NCBI GenBank assembly: GCA_021234155.1
Contig: JAJEKV010000056.1
Span: 1,781,330 to 1,845,329 of the forward strand
Direction of reading: 5' to 3'
DNA: 64,000 nt
Origin: Isoetes taiwanensis
Lineage: Eukaryota; Streptophyta; Lycopodiopsida; Isoetales; Isoetaceae
Shown here in pieces: positions 31,081 through 44,944 of this stretch. The notes under the pieces are model-generated. The model had not been told where the DNA came from and searched no databases. It saw only the letters and a list, made by a program, of their open reading frames with translations. Numbering within the stretch: the stretch's first letter is position 1; every line of letters begins with the position of its first letter. The translations under genes and the position numbers were made by a program.

Positions 31081-33027
31081 AAAGGTGGTGTTGAGGTCCA
31101 ATATCAACATGGGTTTGAAGATCAGGAATCACTCTATAGAAAATTGCATGCAATGAAAAGGAGAGAACAAAGAGTAAAGAAAAGAGCAAGAGAAGCAGAC
31201 ATAAAGAAAGATGACTCTAACAATGGACTAAGCAAGAGAAGAAAACAACAAATTTCAAAAAAAAATGCCGTCTATAATAATAAGGTATGTGGTTAGAGCT
31301 CGGACCTCAGCAATGGTTTATGCTGTTGCCCCAGAAAATATCTGAATGTTTGAATTTGAGCATAAACTATGTAATAACAGCAGTACATAGAAGAGTAGCG
31401 GCAAAAATTGGTGAAGGTCCCTGGTCGATGTTTAAGAGACAAACCAAGTCTGACAAACTTACTCATCAACAACAAAAGCTTGTATTTGAGTTCTGGATCA
31501 ATAATTCAAGAGTGTCTCCATGCAAGAAGCATGTGATTAAAATTAGGATTGCCAAAGGCAATAAAATATTGCATCCTCTACATTATTTGGAAGAGATTGA
31601 GGTTGATTTATCTAATTTTCCTTGCTTATTCTTTTTAATTTACCATACTTAAAATGCTTCTGGTTTTAATGCAGGTTTCATTTTATGAAAGATTTCGAAG
31701 AGAGTTTCTAAAATTTGAAGTCTCTTTCTCAGCTTTTCATGCATTGAAACCTAGCTTTGTAAGGAAAGTGAAGGACAGGGAGACATGCTGTTGTGTTTAT
31801 CACGTGAGGTTAGATTGTGTTAGAAAGCAATTAACAAGATGAGGTTGGACACAAAGATTCATGGAACAGAATGTAATTGTACATGTGTTGTATGTAGTCC
31901 TGGCCTTAAATGTGAAGCCAATTTGATGACATATAATTCATCAAGTGATATGTGGAGGTCATTAATTTGTGTCAAAGACATATCAGATGAGTGGTATCAA
32001 TATAATTGCATGCTAGTGAAATGCAATTCTTGTGGTCCTTCCAAATTAGAGTTGAATAGAGGTGCTTCTCATACAGTTGATTGGACGACATTTGGAGAGT
32101 AAACCCTTGCTTTATTATCTGCTTTAGTCTGCTGTTGTATTTCAGATTCTGTCACACTCATTACTAAATGAGTTTTATTGAAAATTACAGGTGTTTAGAC
32201 CATCTACTGAACCTGATGGAACTGGAGGTTTGAAACTAGTACCAAAACCAATAGTTAAGCTCGTGTACAAGACAAGTACTACTGCTGATATCGCGGAGTG
32301 TAAAGAATATTTTGACAGATTTTATTCCTCACAATTATTAAGCCAGATGGCAGGCTAAACAGTTTAGGGACTGCTTAGCCACTTTTCCAAAAGATACAGT
32401 TGTATCAGTAATAGACTTTGCTGAGAATTACACATTCAAAATGCATTGGAGATCCAAAGTTTGCATTGGAGGAATGATCAATGCACAATACTGGTGCACA
32501 TCACATACAGACATGCAACTGCTGCAGAGGTTCAAGAGAATTGTCTAAGTAAGTGTGAGAGGAACATAATCAAAGAACATGTCTATGTTTCAGATGACAG
32601 AGAACATGATACTCTTTTTGTTCAACATTGCCTTAATAAGCATGCTCAGTTTCTATACAAGAAAGGTGTGGAGTACACCAACCATGTGATGTGGTCGGAT
32701 GGTTGCTCACATCAATTTAAGGATGCAAGGATTTTTTAAGAGCTCTGGTATTCCATTTAACTGGAATTACTTTGCCTCTTACCATGGAAAAGGTATGCCA
32801 GCACTGCAGATCTACTTAAATTGTAAGTCTTCAAAGTAACCTTCTCTTTTTTGTTTGTAGATGAACATGATGGGGCAGGGGCAGTGATTAAAAGAGCACT
32901 TACACATGAAATATTGAAGAGGAATTCTAGACCTTTAAGAAATGCACATGATGTTATAATTTCAAGAAAAGCAACAAAAATGGAAAAAGAAAAAAGAAAA
33001 AACAACAGAAAAACATCAGGCAAGTAA
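31081..33027 (+). pseudogene. Gene A of element 2: DDE/D transposase candidate
   Basis: A basic N-terminal exon (31081-31284, KRREQRVKKRAREADIKK) leads to 31287-31652 with VFEFWINNSRVSPCKKHV, a short intron with acceptor ending 31674, then FYERFRREFLKFEVSFSAF and LKPSFVRKVKDRETCCCVYH. Further on are CNCTCVVC near 31872, VIDFAENYTF (about 32410), HVYVSDDREHDTLFVQHC and NHVMWSDGCSHQFKD (32680-32725), FNWNYFASYHGKG (32756), and after an intron ending TTGTTTGTAG (32860) DEHDGAGAVIKRAL. The three Asp motifs match gene A of element 1 in order and spacing. The Cys-rich region seen in elements 1 and 3 is not found. A basic tail ends at 33027. Stops near 32357 and 32735 break it. Confidence 0.72.
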
Positions 33028-33482
33028 AAGATTGTAGGAAATTCAAGCAAACAGGTTGCAAGCAAGGTCATTGCAAGACAAGCAACAACAGCAAAAACCA
33101 GGAAAGAGGTGTTGCAAAGTCGAGTAAAGCTGATGCAAACAAAACAACTTCGACAAGTAGGAAGAACACTCGAAAAGGAAAAATTTGACAAACTAGCATT
33201 CAGCACAATTGTAGCAGTGATGTGTACAAAAATTACTTTCATTAAATTCAAATCAATATATACATTCTTTAAAACCATTGCATTTGGACTCGTATTGTTT
33301 TTGGACAAAAAAGGAATAAATTATAACCATCAAATATTAGGAATAAACCATTGAACTTTCCTTCAATTACAAAAAGGTCCCCAAGTGTGGATTATGTTAC
33401 AAAATGCTTTATGCAGATAATTATATCATAAAAAGTCAGGTAAGTATGTCATCAGCAGTCTTTCAACACTGTAGGAGAGCTC

Positions 33483-35404
33483 ATTCATCAATCTTGGCTG
33501 CAACTGCCTGATACTTCTTCATTTCAGCAGCCCAATCAGCTTGGTCAAGTGTTATGTCAGTGTTATATCCTTATTAACACCTTTTCCATCATCTGTGGAA
33601 ACAACCTCAGCTGCAAATGAAAAATAACTCAAATTGAGGGAAAGAAGTATAAAAAGGAAAAGAATATAGCGTTACAAAGTTTTTTATCCTTTTTTTAGGT
33701 CTAACTTTCTTCATTTCATTGTTAAGTTTGGGGATCAAATCCTGCTGACCCATTGCTATCACTACAAAAAAAAGGGGGGAGGGGGGGGGGGAAGTTAAAA
33801 ACAATACAATATTTAAGTTAAATAGAACAAGACATGAAGTTTACATCACTTATCCAGCACCTACTAGCCACCATGCTTACATTTGGTGCAACATTCTTTT
33901 TTGTTTTTGAACAGGAGGCATAGTGAATCATCTTCATGGACTAAGCTTATACACATCAATAAGATCAACTGTTGAAACACAACAAAAAAAATACATCAGC
34001 AGGTATTCGAATCAAAGAAAAAAAAAACTTCAATTCAATTCTAAGTTATCTGCACCTCCATCAACTCTTCTCAGCCTTTTGGTAACACTTCTAGTACCTA
34101 TGGTCCTTTTCCTGGTCTTCCTAATAGGAACAAATTCTTGATCAGATTTTACCTCGCTGCTGCTACCAGCACTTTCCTCAAGTTTCTTGTTTTTCTTCAT
34201 GATCTGTTTCTTGGGAGTGATATCTTCATCGACATCTTCTTCAACTTCCTCATCACCATCTTCCTCTTCACATTAGCATCTTCTTCACTCTCGACTGCTG
34301 CTGCATCAGCTTTGTATCCCAGTTCTTTTAAATGTGCTTGTGGCACTACTGTACCACAATCTGGAACTATGCATGCCAGAGTTTCCAGCACTATACTAAA
34401 GCAATATACATGATACTTGTGCTGGCAAAGCACTATATTAAAGCAGTTAGAGGAATATTACACTCTCCCATGGTTAGTCTAACATGCCTTTTGGACTTCA
34501 CATGCTGCTGTATGAGCTGCACATTCTTGCAACATTTGTGCCAGCATTCCATTTTATCTTCATATCTTACAATATCCATTTCAACTTTTCAATTTCCTTC
34601 TAAAGGGCAAAATGCTGGGTTCTGTCGACCTTGGCAAGTGACTTCTCCAGCATCGCTTTCAGCAATTTTTCTTCCCTTTTAAGGGTTTCGACACATGCCT
34701 TTATGTTCTCATCTGGTTCTAAATCTGCTTCCATTACTGTCCACGATTGTTTTTTATCTTAAATAGCTTCAAGTAAGACAGAACAATTCCTGTCAACACC
34801 TTGTACAACACCTTCTAGCCTAAAAAAATCTTCTTGTTTCTTGATTATGGTCATTTCATCAATATGTTTAAGCTCGTTCAAGCTGTTTATCACATGCAAA
34901 ATGGCCTCTATGCTCTTGTTGAAGAAGGAGCCATCATTTCTTGACCTCTTGTCTATTGAATCCCTGTAAGCTTGAGCTGCCAACTGTGTCCAATTAACCT
35001 TGTATTTTTCTGGGTTAAAATGGGCTTTTACAGTGTTTTGCCCACGAAAGCACGAGAGAGTTGAGTCCTACACTAATTGTTGGTGAAGCCCTTTTGATAT
35101 ATCTTGAAAATCAAATCATTTAGCTTGGTGGCATATTGTTCTTGAATCATTTTTACATGAATCTTCCCTTTAACCAAAGGGGCTTTCTATATTTCATTCC
35201 AATCTGCTGGAGAAATATCTTTCCACTTCAATTCTTTCGGCTTTGTGCCAGTACCACATAAATCTCTCAATCACACAAACTTAGCTTCAGTTCGAGCAAT
35301 TTTCATCTGCAATAAAAAACAAAAGAATCAGTTTCACAACGTAACAAAAAAACAGGTTTTGAAAGCTAATTTCTGATGCTTACCTCTTTAACTTCGTTTG
35401 CCAT
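33483..35404 (-). pseudogene. Gene B of element 2: coiled-coil protein
   Basis: Starts MANEVKE at 35404, with an intron to an acceptor TTATTGCAG at about 35310, then MKIARTEAKFV, a stop where Trp is expected, LRDLCGTGTKPKELKWKD, ISPADWNE, and KVNWTQLAAQAYRDSI joined to the frame 34983-34759. Further coiled-coil blocks (ACVETLKREEKLLKAMLEK near 34690) follow, and the end reads DQADWAAEMKKYQAVAAKID near 33486. The spacing of ADW and KVNW blocks parallels PEW and KKVDW in gene B of element 1. No ULP1 Cys box was found. Confidence 0.5.
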
Positions 35405-35804
35405 AGCTACAAACAAATTAAAGTAAGAAATCAAGTATATTGAGAAGATGAAATAACCATGAAAAGTGGTATGGCGTTTACCAGATGTGGAAGAAGAACA
35501 GAGATAACAGAGTTTGCAGCAATACACCAAAAAGGGTTGTATTTGAAATCAATTAGTTGGTCTACTTAATGGGCTCTCGGATTGTGGGCTAATTATCTGC
35601 TGATGGCAGGATCATAGTGATTTTATGGTAATTGGCATGACGAACTGTGTATGGCCTTTTTGCACCCAGCACTTCATTACCTGTCATCCCGACTTCATAG
35701 CCCATAATGAAGCTTCAACCTGTATGGTGCCCTTCATTTTTCGCCCGCGACGTAAAAAAAGCGCTAAAAAGGCTGTTGAAGACGTGCTAAAATGTCATTT
35801 TTTT

Positions 35805-35829
35805 GTATACCACTAATAAAAATATACCC
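35805..35829 (-). repeat. Right terminal inverted repeat of element 2
   Basis: Plus strand GTATACCACTAATAAAAATA then TACCC; complement of 30205-30229 at 23 of 25 positions. Followed by CTTT (35830-35833), the right target duplication. Confidence 0.88.
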
Positions 35830-35833
35830 CTTT

Positions 35834-38800
35834 TCAATGACACTTTACATGGATTTCTTGCAGGTGTTCAAATAGTTATTGATGGCCTATTAACTAAATT
35901 GGATTTGTTTCTTCGGAATTGATTGACAATATTGGATTTCAGCTTACTTCAATGCAATATTTCCAATCAGCCATGGAAGGATCCAGATTTGAAATGACTG
36001 GGGTATTTTGATCTTAGTTCAAGCATCTGCTACCTAGAGATATGTCAATATAATGCTCTTCAACAATGCTCTGATGTGTAGTAAGAGATATATAAGCTTC
36101 CATGATATTATGTGCTTTCATATTTTTGTAGGAGTTTCAACGCTAAGGGCTTAAACCAGATGCATCGAATTTGTATGGGGGAATCTTATCAACTTTTGCA
36201 CTCACTCATATTATATATAATTGGATATGACATTTTGGAGAGTTGAGCTCATATGTTGTATTGGATATGGTTGAAATTAAAACTCAGTTTTTTACCTTGA
36301 GTTTTGGCTTAAGAATGCTTTTGCATTGCATTATTCAACTCATGTATACTAATATGTTAGTGTTCGTGCCAGTCTTAATCAGTCTCAGGTTACCTAGAAG
36401 CTACCTCGACAGTCATAAACACAATGATTTTAGCAGTAGCTATCTTGTAAGCTATGATTAAGACTTGCAAAAGTAGAAGTAACTGTATAAATTCACCTAG
36501 CAATTCTGTAGTAACAAATATCAGTAGTTCATGGAAAAAATGCCACAAGGATCCAATTCAAATATCTTGAGCATTTAGAATTGAATTGAATTGATACTGA
36601 GTTGAAACATCCATTCATTTTGTAATCATTACACATTTATTGCATTTGCTTAAAAATTCTATTCTATTCTATTCTATTCTATTCTATTCTATTCTTATGA
36701 TGCATAGGTACCTTATTATTTTAGCAGCTCTAAACATCCTTGCATAACATTTTGAATTACAACTCTTCCAAATTTGACAAGCTAGCTACAACTTCATGAA
36801 TATTTCCAAATAAACCAATTTGAGTGTCATGATATATACAATCTAACAAAGAAGTTCTCTATGGACCATTAAATGTTGAGAACATATGCTTTGATTTGAA
36901 TAAAAAATACAAAAATTGCATTCTTTCTAAACTTATCTTTATTATTGTTACGTACACTATCTTATTACAATATATATATCTAAACATATATAAGGCAGAT
37001 TCAATTGTTCTTTGATGTAATATTTCCATCTCAAACAAAAAACCAGAGAGCACCACGTCTACTTAAAAAATATAGTTAAAAAAAAAATAGAAGATGTGAC
37101 TGCGTGACGTCATCGTTACTACCATTGCAATCGGATTCCGATCTGATGCGGGTCTGCTGGGACCGCCATAACCGGGATGCCGCTTTCTTCATCCTGCCTC
37201 CTTCCTCCTCCTTTCATCCCGCCTCCTTCCTTCATTTCTCGCTTGGCTTTTCGATTCCGAATAATTGGCTTGCTTTGGCGCCCACATAGCAGGCTAGGTA
37301 AGAGCGTCAGATAGTCTGTATTTCATTTTGAATTTATTCAAGCATCCTGGTTTACAGATGTGTAGCTCTGAATCCAATGAAGCAAGGTTTTTAGATTTAG
37401 GCCATAGATCAGCTGGCAGTAGCAGCGGATGCAGAAGTGCAAGAAAGGTGTTCTTGGGACAGAGGCTGGCATGGTCAGATGAAGATAAACTGCAAGACAC
37501 ATAAGTTAAGAGGATTCGAAGAATGTTAAGCTAAATACTTGAACATGGGCGTTGCTCCGCCCCTTGAATCTGCAAAAGCCGCAGTGCTGAACTCAAAATC
37601 GCAGCTCTTGTGAAGGAAAATCCTCTTCTGTGCAATCAATACTTGGGTTTTTGCGGCGATTCTTCCCATCTGAAGGGCAGAGAAGCTTGATTTAAGCTAT
37701 AATCTCCTCTTCCTCTTCCGGAGGTGGGCTTGGAGGAGCGCTTAGAAACGGAGGAGTGGATAAGCACTGCCGTTTTCTCATTCACAGTTGTAAAAAAAAA
37801 TTCTGTGTCGCCTGGGCGATCTGAGCCTATCAATTGACAAAGCCTCTCGAATAAAATCCTGCATATTGAATGGGTTTGTTACATAGAGCGCAGAGGTAGA
37901 GAAAAAAATCAGAGATTTGCAGGAATGACAAAGAAATGCATGATTTGATAAAAACAGAGCCTGGGATTTGAACCCAAGAATACCGGTCTCTTTCGCCTAC
38001 TTGAACAATCTCCACCAGAGAACAATCTGGGTTACTTCAGGCGAATAAATCCGTCACCTTGCACTTTCGATTCAAGCATAAATGCAGGATACACATCCAA
38101 ATCTGTTCCCCTGTCTCTGAATCGCCTGCACTTTACAAATCGGCTTCAACAATCCGAACTTCTTATGCTGCCACAGCTTCTTCTGCCTCCTTCGATCTTG
38201 GCACCTATCCAGCTATTCACAGATCTGCCTCCGTCCCACAAACGTCGTAACCTCGATTGATCCCCAAAACCTCCACCTGCCGATCTCCCTGTCCGTTTCT
38301 ACTCCAAGATCCGGATCCCTTATCCACTTTTTTGCAGGCAGACCAATTTTCTTTAATCCCAAAACCACCGACATGTCCAATGCCAATGCCACGTCACCAT
38401 CAAACAATAGTATTTTGTCTTAATATGTTAAATGCTGGATGATAACATTTTCAACATGATTTTGCCTTTGTTCTGCTTCGTGCCTCTGTTCTGCTTAGTG
38501 GTGATAACATGCTGTTAAATGGAAGTTCAAAACCGTAGCTGTTATGGCTACAGTTATGGTTTGGCACACGTGGTGCAAATGCCGCGTGGCTGGCAGAGAT
38601 CAGACTTGTGGCCCTTTTCCAAAAAACTGGACAAGGTTGTCACACAAACAAAAAATGGAACCAAAAAAATTGAAACTTTTAATTACATACATATACTAAA
38701 ACCAAAATAAATAAATATCTTGCCTTTTAATTATAAAGAAAAGGAAATATGCATATAGATGGAACCTTCCAAACTAGGATTCCCAATCCATTTTGCAGCC

Positions 38801-40990
38801 TTGCAAATTAGGATTCCCCAGTTCGCATCTTTTCAATCGAGCCCTTTTGAGTAATTGTTCCTAATCGATCTTTTTAAATCTTTGGCGTGAAACGTTTTAA
38901 AGCAATTAAGATGCAAGCCCTAGAGTCTACCAATTCAAACTCTGCTCAAAATAACTAACTAATAGCTAAGTAACCCAGGCATTGGTTAACTATATCAAAT
39001 GTTAACACCTTTATTTCTAAGAAAATATCATCAAAATGTTAACACCAACAAGGGCAAGAAGCCCCTTGGATGCACGTATGGAAAAATAAAAGAGTATCAT
39101 GAATTAACTTGCAAATATTCCTCTTTATCGACTCATTTTTTTAGCATAGGGATGTCGCCGCGATAAATTTCTTGTATAATATAATGCAGATGCAAAATTT
39201 TGTTGAGACAAATGTTTGTTTGAATCTATTTTTTCTGTATCGAGGGTGATTTTAGAACCGACACGTGTGCCAAATTTTAATAGCAAAATTTTACGAGCAA
39301 AGACGAGGTTGTTGCTCTGGATATGGCAGAGTCCAGGGAGGGTGAGGTTATCGCAGTTCCGTGGGCATTATACGCCTTCGGGGGCATAGAATCCTCCCCC
39401 ACTATTTCATCATGAGCCGGGTTATAAGTATATGAAGGTATGTCATCATCGAAATGCAGAGTACTAGCCTCTCTGTTTCGGACTCTCTAAGCACGCAGAT
39501 GCTTTTGTTACCTTGGGAATGAACTGGTGCTTTAGATCTGTAGACATGGATGGATTCTCACTTCGGACTCTTCGATTAGACGGCCTCCTGGCACAATGCA
39601 AATCCCATTCTGATGCAATGTTTGTTTCTTTTCTTATCTATATTATTAATACTGCTTACAAAATGTGGAAATGCCGCTGCCAAGGATAGCCTAAATTGAT
39701 GAAAAGTGAAGCACCTACCAATAGGAATTCCCTGTTTGTTGATATTTCTCAATTTGAGCTGATAGATGAAGAAATAAAGGCGAAGATGAAGAACACAACA
39801 ATGGGCGTCCTCTGCTTGTCGATGGTGGTCTTTCTGTGAAGATTGGAGGAAAAAATGAACGAACCCATAAATGGAGATCCCCTGTTTTGTTACATGAAGG
39901 GACATAAATAAGTCTCCTCACTCAAGGATTAACAGCTTTTATCTTCTGCAATCATCTATAAAATAAATGAAACTAGGCAAAAGCTTCGTGCCTCAAGGTC
40001 TTAAGCTCAATGCAGTAGCTTCTCATCTTCTCCAATCCATTTATTGTAGATGTTCTGATTTATAATTGATATCTCTCCATAATCAAGAAGATAAGTAGTG
40101 ACGACAATATACTAAAGACAATATATTTCGGAGATTGTGTTATCCGTTTAGGATTAGTAACAATCCTTTTCACTCTTTAAAGGCATGCATTTTTAGTGCT
40201 AGATATTCATATAGTATAAAAGCTCTTTTGCAAAATGGCATGACTTTGGCAAGCATTGCTGCTATTTATTGTTGTCTCAATGTGGTGGATTTTGAAACAA
40301 ATTAACTGCAAAGTCTACCTCAGCTTCAGCTAAGACGGGGAATACAAACAAGGAAGCAAAAGGTTCTATTCCATCCTATTGTTGAAGTCAAGGATTTGCA
40401 GAATTGTTGCAGGAGCCAAGTCAGTTTGTGGATGCTATGAAAGCGAACTAGAAGATATGAGTCCATCTATAAACTCCTAGCTTATGTCACTACTGGGGTA
40501 AAAGCAGTTATCAGGGGCAATTCATGTAAACTTTCAACTGGTTCTTGAATTTCAAATATAACAAGGTTGCATATTAAATGGGAGTGCTGCAGCACTCCCG
40601 TTTGAAGATTCTCTTCTAGAAAGCATATTAATTATTTGAAATGGTCATTTTGTGGGTTGTCCATAACCTCGTGGTGATTACAATTTAATATGTGCTATTT
40701 TAGCCTCAATTTTTTTTCTTATCGCAGCATCAACATATCAACTACTTGAAATGGCAATTTTAGGGGTTAAGTTCAAAATGTTATGGTGATTATGATTTAA
40801 CATATGCTATTTCAACTATATTTTTATTTTTTTCCACTGGGTTATTGTGAACTCACGACAAAAAGAGGTCTACTTTGTAATAGATCATATGTTAAATTAC
40901 GAACATTAAACAAAAAGTGCAAGGTGTGAAAAAGAAGTAAACATAAACTTTTGTGGTGTGATGAAGAAGTAAATCACCAGAACATGCCAA
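35834..40990. other. AT-rich sequence without a recognised gene
   Basis: No frame above 110 codons and no recognised motif. It holds a pentanucleotide microsatellite (36655-36694) and short CT-rich stretches near 37190-37240 and 38160-38310. A T-arm-like word GATTTGAACCC near 37964 does not extend to a tRNA. Confidence 0.4.
36655..36694 (+). repeat. (TTCTA)n microsatellite
   Basis: About eight consecutive ATTCT units. Confidence 0.95.
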
Positions 40991-41034
40991 ATCTGTCTAA
41001 AGAGGTTGTCCAGGATAGAACCTTGCGCACTTTC

Positions 41035-41665
41035 ATGCTATTCTGGAATAGAACTTTGCACACTTATTGTATTCCGGAATACAAACGTGCACTCTTATCT
41101 ATTCCAGGATACAAATAAGGGGTCATATTTCGGCCACGGCAGTCACCTGCACTGTCTCATAACAATAACCCAGAATCTGAACCCTAATCCCAGAATCCTT
41201 ATTTGACAAAATTCAGAATCAGGTACCCAATTATAGCCTTAAATCTATTGCAATCCTATGCTTGAAAAGCCCTAAATTTAAGATCTTGAACCATATCAAA
41301 GCCGCCAAAGATGAAGTAGATCACCATGCCAGAACCGAAATAGAGCCGAAGTAGATCGTATCCTCCCCATTTTAACAAAAATCTATATTCCAGAATACAT
41401 TTCCCTCTATTATTTATAACCATGATCCAGTATCCCTCTTTTACACTTCAAAATCATCATATATCCCCACAAAACAAACAAAAATAATCGCAAGGTCATT
41501 GAAATAAATTGAAAATGCCGAAAAACCTAGTTGATATTGCTTTGATTTTCCCTTTCCTAATCCAGAACAGGAAGTGTATTCCAGAATACAAAAAAGGTTT
41601 GATATTTTTTCCGTTTCGCTATCGGAATAGAATGTATTCTAGAATACAAAATGGGTTTCACATTT
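41035..41665. repeat. Cluster of TATTCCAGAATA-type palindromes
   Basis: At least six variants of TATTC(C/T)(A/G/T)GAATA, usually followed by CAAA or GAAC, occur near 41038, 41070, 41098, 41390, 41577 and 41635. Perfect 12-bp palindromes include TATTCCGGAATA and TATTCTAGAATA. The repeated block CCAGAATACAAAA / CTAGAATACAAAA suggests degenerate tandem copies of one ancestral unit. No open frame is associated with it. Confidence 0.65.
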
Positions 41666-42049
41666 TTGTACACAGTATCCCTTTTTCGCTACTATCTCCA
41701 CTATTTAAACAAGACAAATTTGCTAATTGCTAATACACATGGAAAATCGGATATTTATTGGCCCTTTTAGATCAAAAAACTCTAATCGTTGTTTTTTGTG
41801 CTTGATCCGTCTCTCATCACTCCTCACACTTTTGCACGTAATTGAGTATTTTAAAAATACTGTAAATTTTGCATGTGAATAGATTTTATCTTCAACAATT
41901 TCAGTTACTACTTCACGTCCATTTTTTGTTAAAAGTTACATTCTCTTAAACACATACGTGGGGAAAATTCTAATTGGTTGAAAAAGTGTCAGTTTAACAT
42001 AGTCAATTTCCTCTTTGCATAAAAAAAGGGCTACTTGTTGTTTTGGAAG

Positions 42050-42130
42050 GATGGGGGTAGGAAGGAAGGAAGGAAAAATTTTTAACGTCCACGGAACCCA
42101 ATCGGGTTATGGGACCAAGTACATAAGGGA
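42050..42130 (-). mobile_element. LINE 3' tail with TTCC repeats (minus strand)
   Basis: On the minus strand the sequence reads GTTCCGTGGACGTTAAAAAT then (TTCC)n. The same 3' end (CTCCGTGGACGTTAAAATA, then CTTCCTTCCTTTCTTCC) occurs at 45735-45790. Shared end sequence with a TTCC tail identifies one LINE family. The upstream sequence to about 42650 is GC-rich and has no clear reading frame. Confidence 0.6.
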
Positions 42131-44944
42131 CCGAAGTCCTGGACCGAAGTCCAAACAAGAACATGGGCCGAAGCCCTTAAACCAAAGCACAACGTGAGCT
42201 AGAACACAACCATCCTGACCCGGATTAAAAACCACCTGGGAAAAAACCGTTGCCAGGGTGACTATGGCTGCCCACCGATCCAAAAATCCATGTTGTTGCA
42301 CAAGCAACAAGCATACCTTCATACCTCCAGCAGACAAGGCTTCACCAAGCAGCTCCGAACCGTAACCTCTTCAACCGGGTCTTTGGAAAACAGACGCGCC
42401 CTAACGCCAATCGCCCGGGACAGCGGGGAAGGCGGGCGCGAAAAACCTTCGGGGAAGTCGCCCATCGGAGGTGCCTCCTCACCTATCCTCCGACCCTGCG
42501 CCCAAAGACCCCTGTATCTTGTGACAGCGGACATCCACTCAGGCACACACAAGGTCGCCATCCTTCACTGCCGCTGCTCCAACGCCAAAGAATCCTTTGC
42601 ATCTGCTTTCAGGCGGGGCCTCGCGGCGCCTCGAGGCGAGCGCCAGCGCTAAGCGCCAGGCGCGAGAAGGGGAGTAGGGGGGTATAGTTTTATGTCCCCC
42701 GTTTTTTTTAACATCAATTTAGCTCCTTCTTTGGGGGGGGGGGAAGGAATCTTTGGGGAATATTCCTTTTGCTTTTGTCTTATATATCTAAAAAGAACAA
42801 AATTTATTTTGTTTGTGATTATGACGAGTAGAGGCCGATAGTTATTGCAAAACTCCTAGAGGAAATTCCCTCTAGGAAGATTTCCTTCCTAAAAAATTTC
42901 CTCAATCTATCCAAGAAAATAAAACACAGTTTGAAATTTTTTCCTAGAACCAAAATATTGGTGCCAATTGGATCACGAAAACATGGAATCTGATGATTCC
43001 TAAAACTGGATGGGGCAAAGAGCAGATGGCATCTTGAAGAGTAAAGAGGCATGCGGTAATTGCAAAAGTGGAAAAGATGAGAAAGGGAAAAATAAGATGG
43101 CAGAGCATGATAATGAAGTTGAAAAAGATTGTACATCCTCGAGGTATGTTACCAAAAAAATAAGGACTAGAGTGCAAAATGCTATTACTTTTATGACACA
43201 AGCAATTGAATCTCTAGCTCCTAATCAAAGGTATTTATTTGCTTCTAGATTCTTGCAAAATCATAGGCTATTGGAGCTTTTTGAACCTATGATTGGGACC
43301 GCTTCACAGGCAGTGGTCAAGCACGTAAATTTAAAAAACATTAAATATGGGTTGGAAGAGGTTAAGTCTTCTAATAGTAGTGATAAATTGACTGTCAAAC
43401 ATTTAGTTTCATCAATGGTTATGGGAAAAAATGGTGATTTAAAGCAAAAGGGAATTGCTTGCAAGATGCTCAAATGCCATCCCCGAAATCTTTTATATGT
43501 TGCTTGCAGAAGAAAGAGAATGTCAATTGTTGGTCCAAACATTTGGACATTAGCAGGCAAGAAGGCTAGGTCTGATGGTTTGGATGAAGTAACCAAGAAA
43601 AAAGTCGTCCAGTTAGCTTAATAACACCAAAGTTTCACCCAAGTACAGGGAAGTGAGGAAAAAAAGAAGCGAGGTAATCTAGTATGTTGACATTCCTCAA
43701 GTATTTCTATTCTCAAGGAATGTGCTATTGTGTAAGTTTTTACCAAAGAAACTATTACATTTCAATTTTTATTAGTTTTCATGTACATTTCATGTACATA
43801 TTCGAACTCCTTTTTGTTGGTCCTTAGTTTACTTATTTTGATGTGTACAACAATGCATGTAGTCCATCGTTCTGTTTTGCTTATTGTATTATACATTCAA
43901 ACTAGGTTTATGGGATCATGTACTTGCTCTTGAATTTATTGCATGTATATTAATTGCTATATATGTACAGAATGTAAGGATGTAAGATTAATTGTGCTAT
44001 AAATTGATTCATTTTTACCAGAGTATATAATATTCTATATATATGCACATACGTACTGTGCCAATCATTTCTTTTTTTAAATGTACAGTTGATACGTACT
44101 GTCATACGTAGTATTTCTTAATTACATACTAAATATATAAGGTATTCATGCATAGTCTTCTTCAATTTACCTATTTTCTTCTGCAAAATGCAGGCTAAAT
44201 TGTATGAGAACTTTGTGGAGGAGAATCCAGATGCAGATATTGATATTCAAATGTTTAAATACCTGAAACTAAGTTGCATAAGGAAACTGAAGGAGAGGAA
44301 CACTTGTTGTTGTGAGCAAAGAAGAAAGCATGGAACCGAAATAAAGGGTGCTCATGCTCGTATTGTTTTGAGAAACAAGAAATCTCTTGTTCGCAAAGTG
44401 TATTGTAAAATAGTCTGAAATTGACAAGTCAAAATCATTTCATGTGCAACCCCTCCCTGGTGTCCAAAGCTGGCATTTCTATAAGTCCAGAGGACCCAAC
44501 CTTATTGATGGTCAAATCATTATCTTGTTTTTGAAATGCCTGTGTAAACTTTGAATGACATGCATGTGAGTCTATTCAACACTGTGGAAAGTGAACACTG
44601 AAGAAGCTAGTCCCATGTGCACATGTTGAAGGTACATGATTGATTTCAAAAACTGCAATGTTTGCAAATGAGGTAGAGGGGCAACATGATGTCATACGAA
44701 TTGATGATTATTTTTCTTCTTTTTCATGGTAATGAGAAAGATGTGCCATACTATTTTCTTGATTGCACTAGAGAGAAGCATGTATTGGATCAAAATGTCA
44801 TTGATGCTTGCAAAAAATGAGCATCATGCGGTGACACACTCGTATTAGCTTACTATTATATGAAATTGCCAGGTTGCCATAAGAAATCTAAGATGTTGGA
44901 TGATAGAGAAGCATTGGTACTAGGAGAGTCTGTTATTAAAGCTA

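Larger units (their letters stand above)
30205..35829. mobile_element. Element 2: 5.6-kb DNA transposon related to element 1
   Basis: Inverted termini of 25 bp with 23 matches (30205-30229 and 35805-35829) start GGGTATGTTTATATTAGTGG, sharing GGGTA with element 1. A 4-bp CTTT duplication flanks them. The layout repeats that of element 1: plus-strand gene A, then a convergent minus-strand gene B, but no captured host genes. It lies directly downstream of the gypsy relic. Confidence 0.86.

Noticed and set aside
37950-38015. Possible tRNA (T-arm-like GGATTTGAACCC)
   Set aside because: The 5' acceptor strand and anticodon arm cannot be paired; only a single arm fits.
40494-40520. GGGTAAAAGCAG as another left end of the element 1 family
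   Set aside because: The match stops after 9 bases, and no inverted partner or gene A sequence follows.
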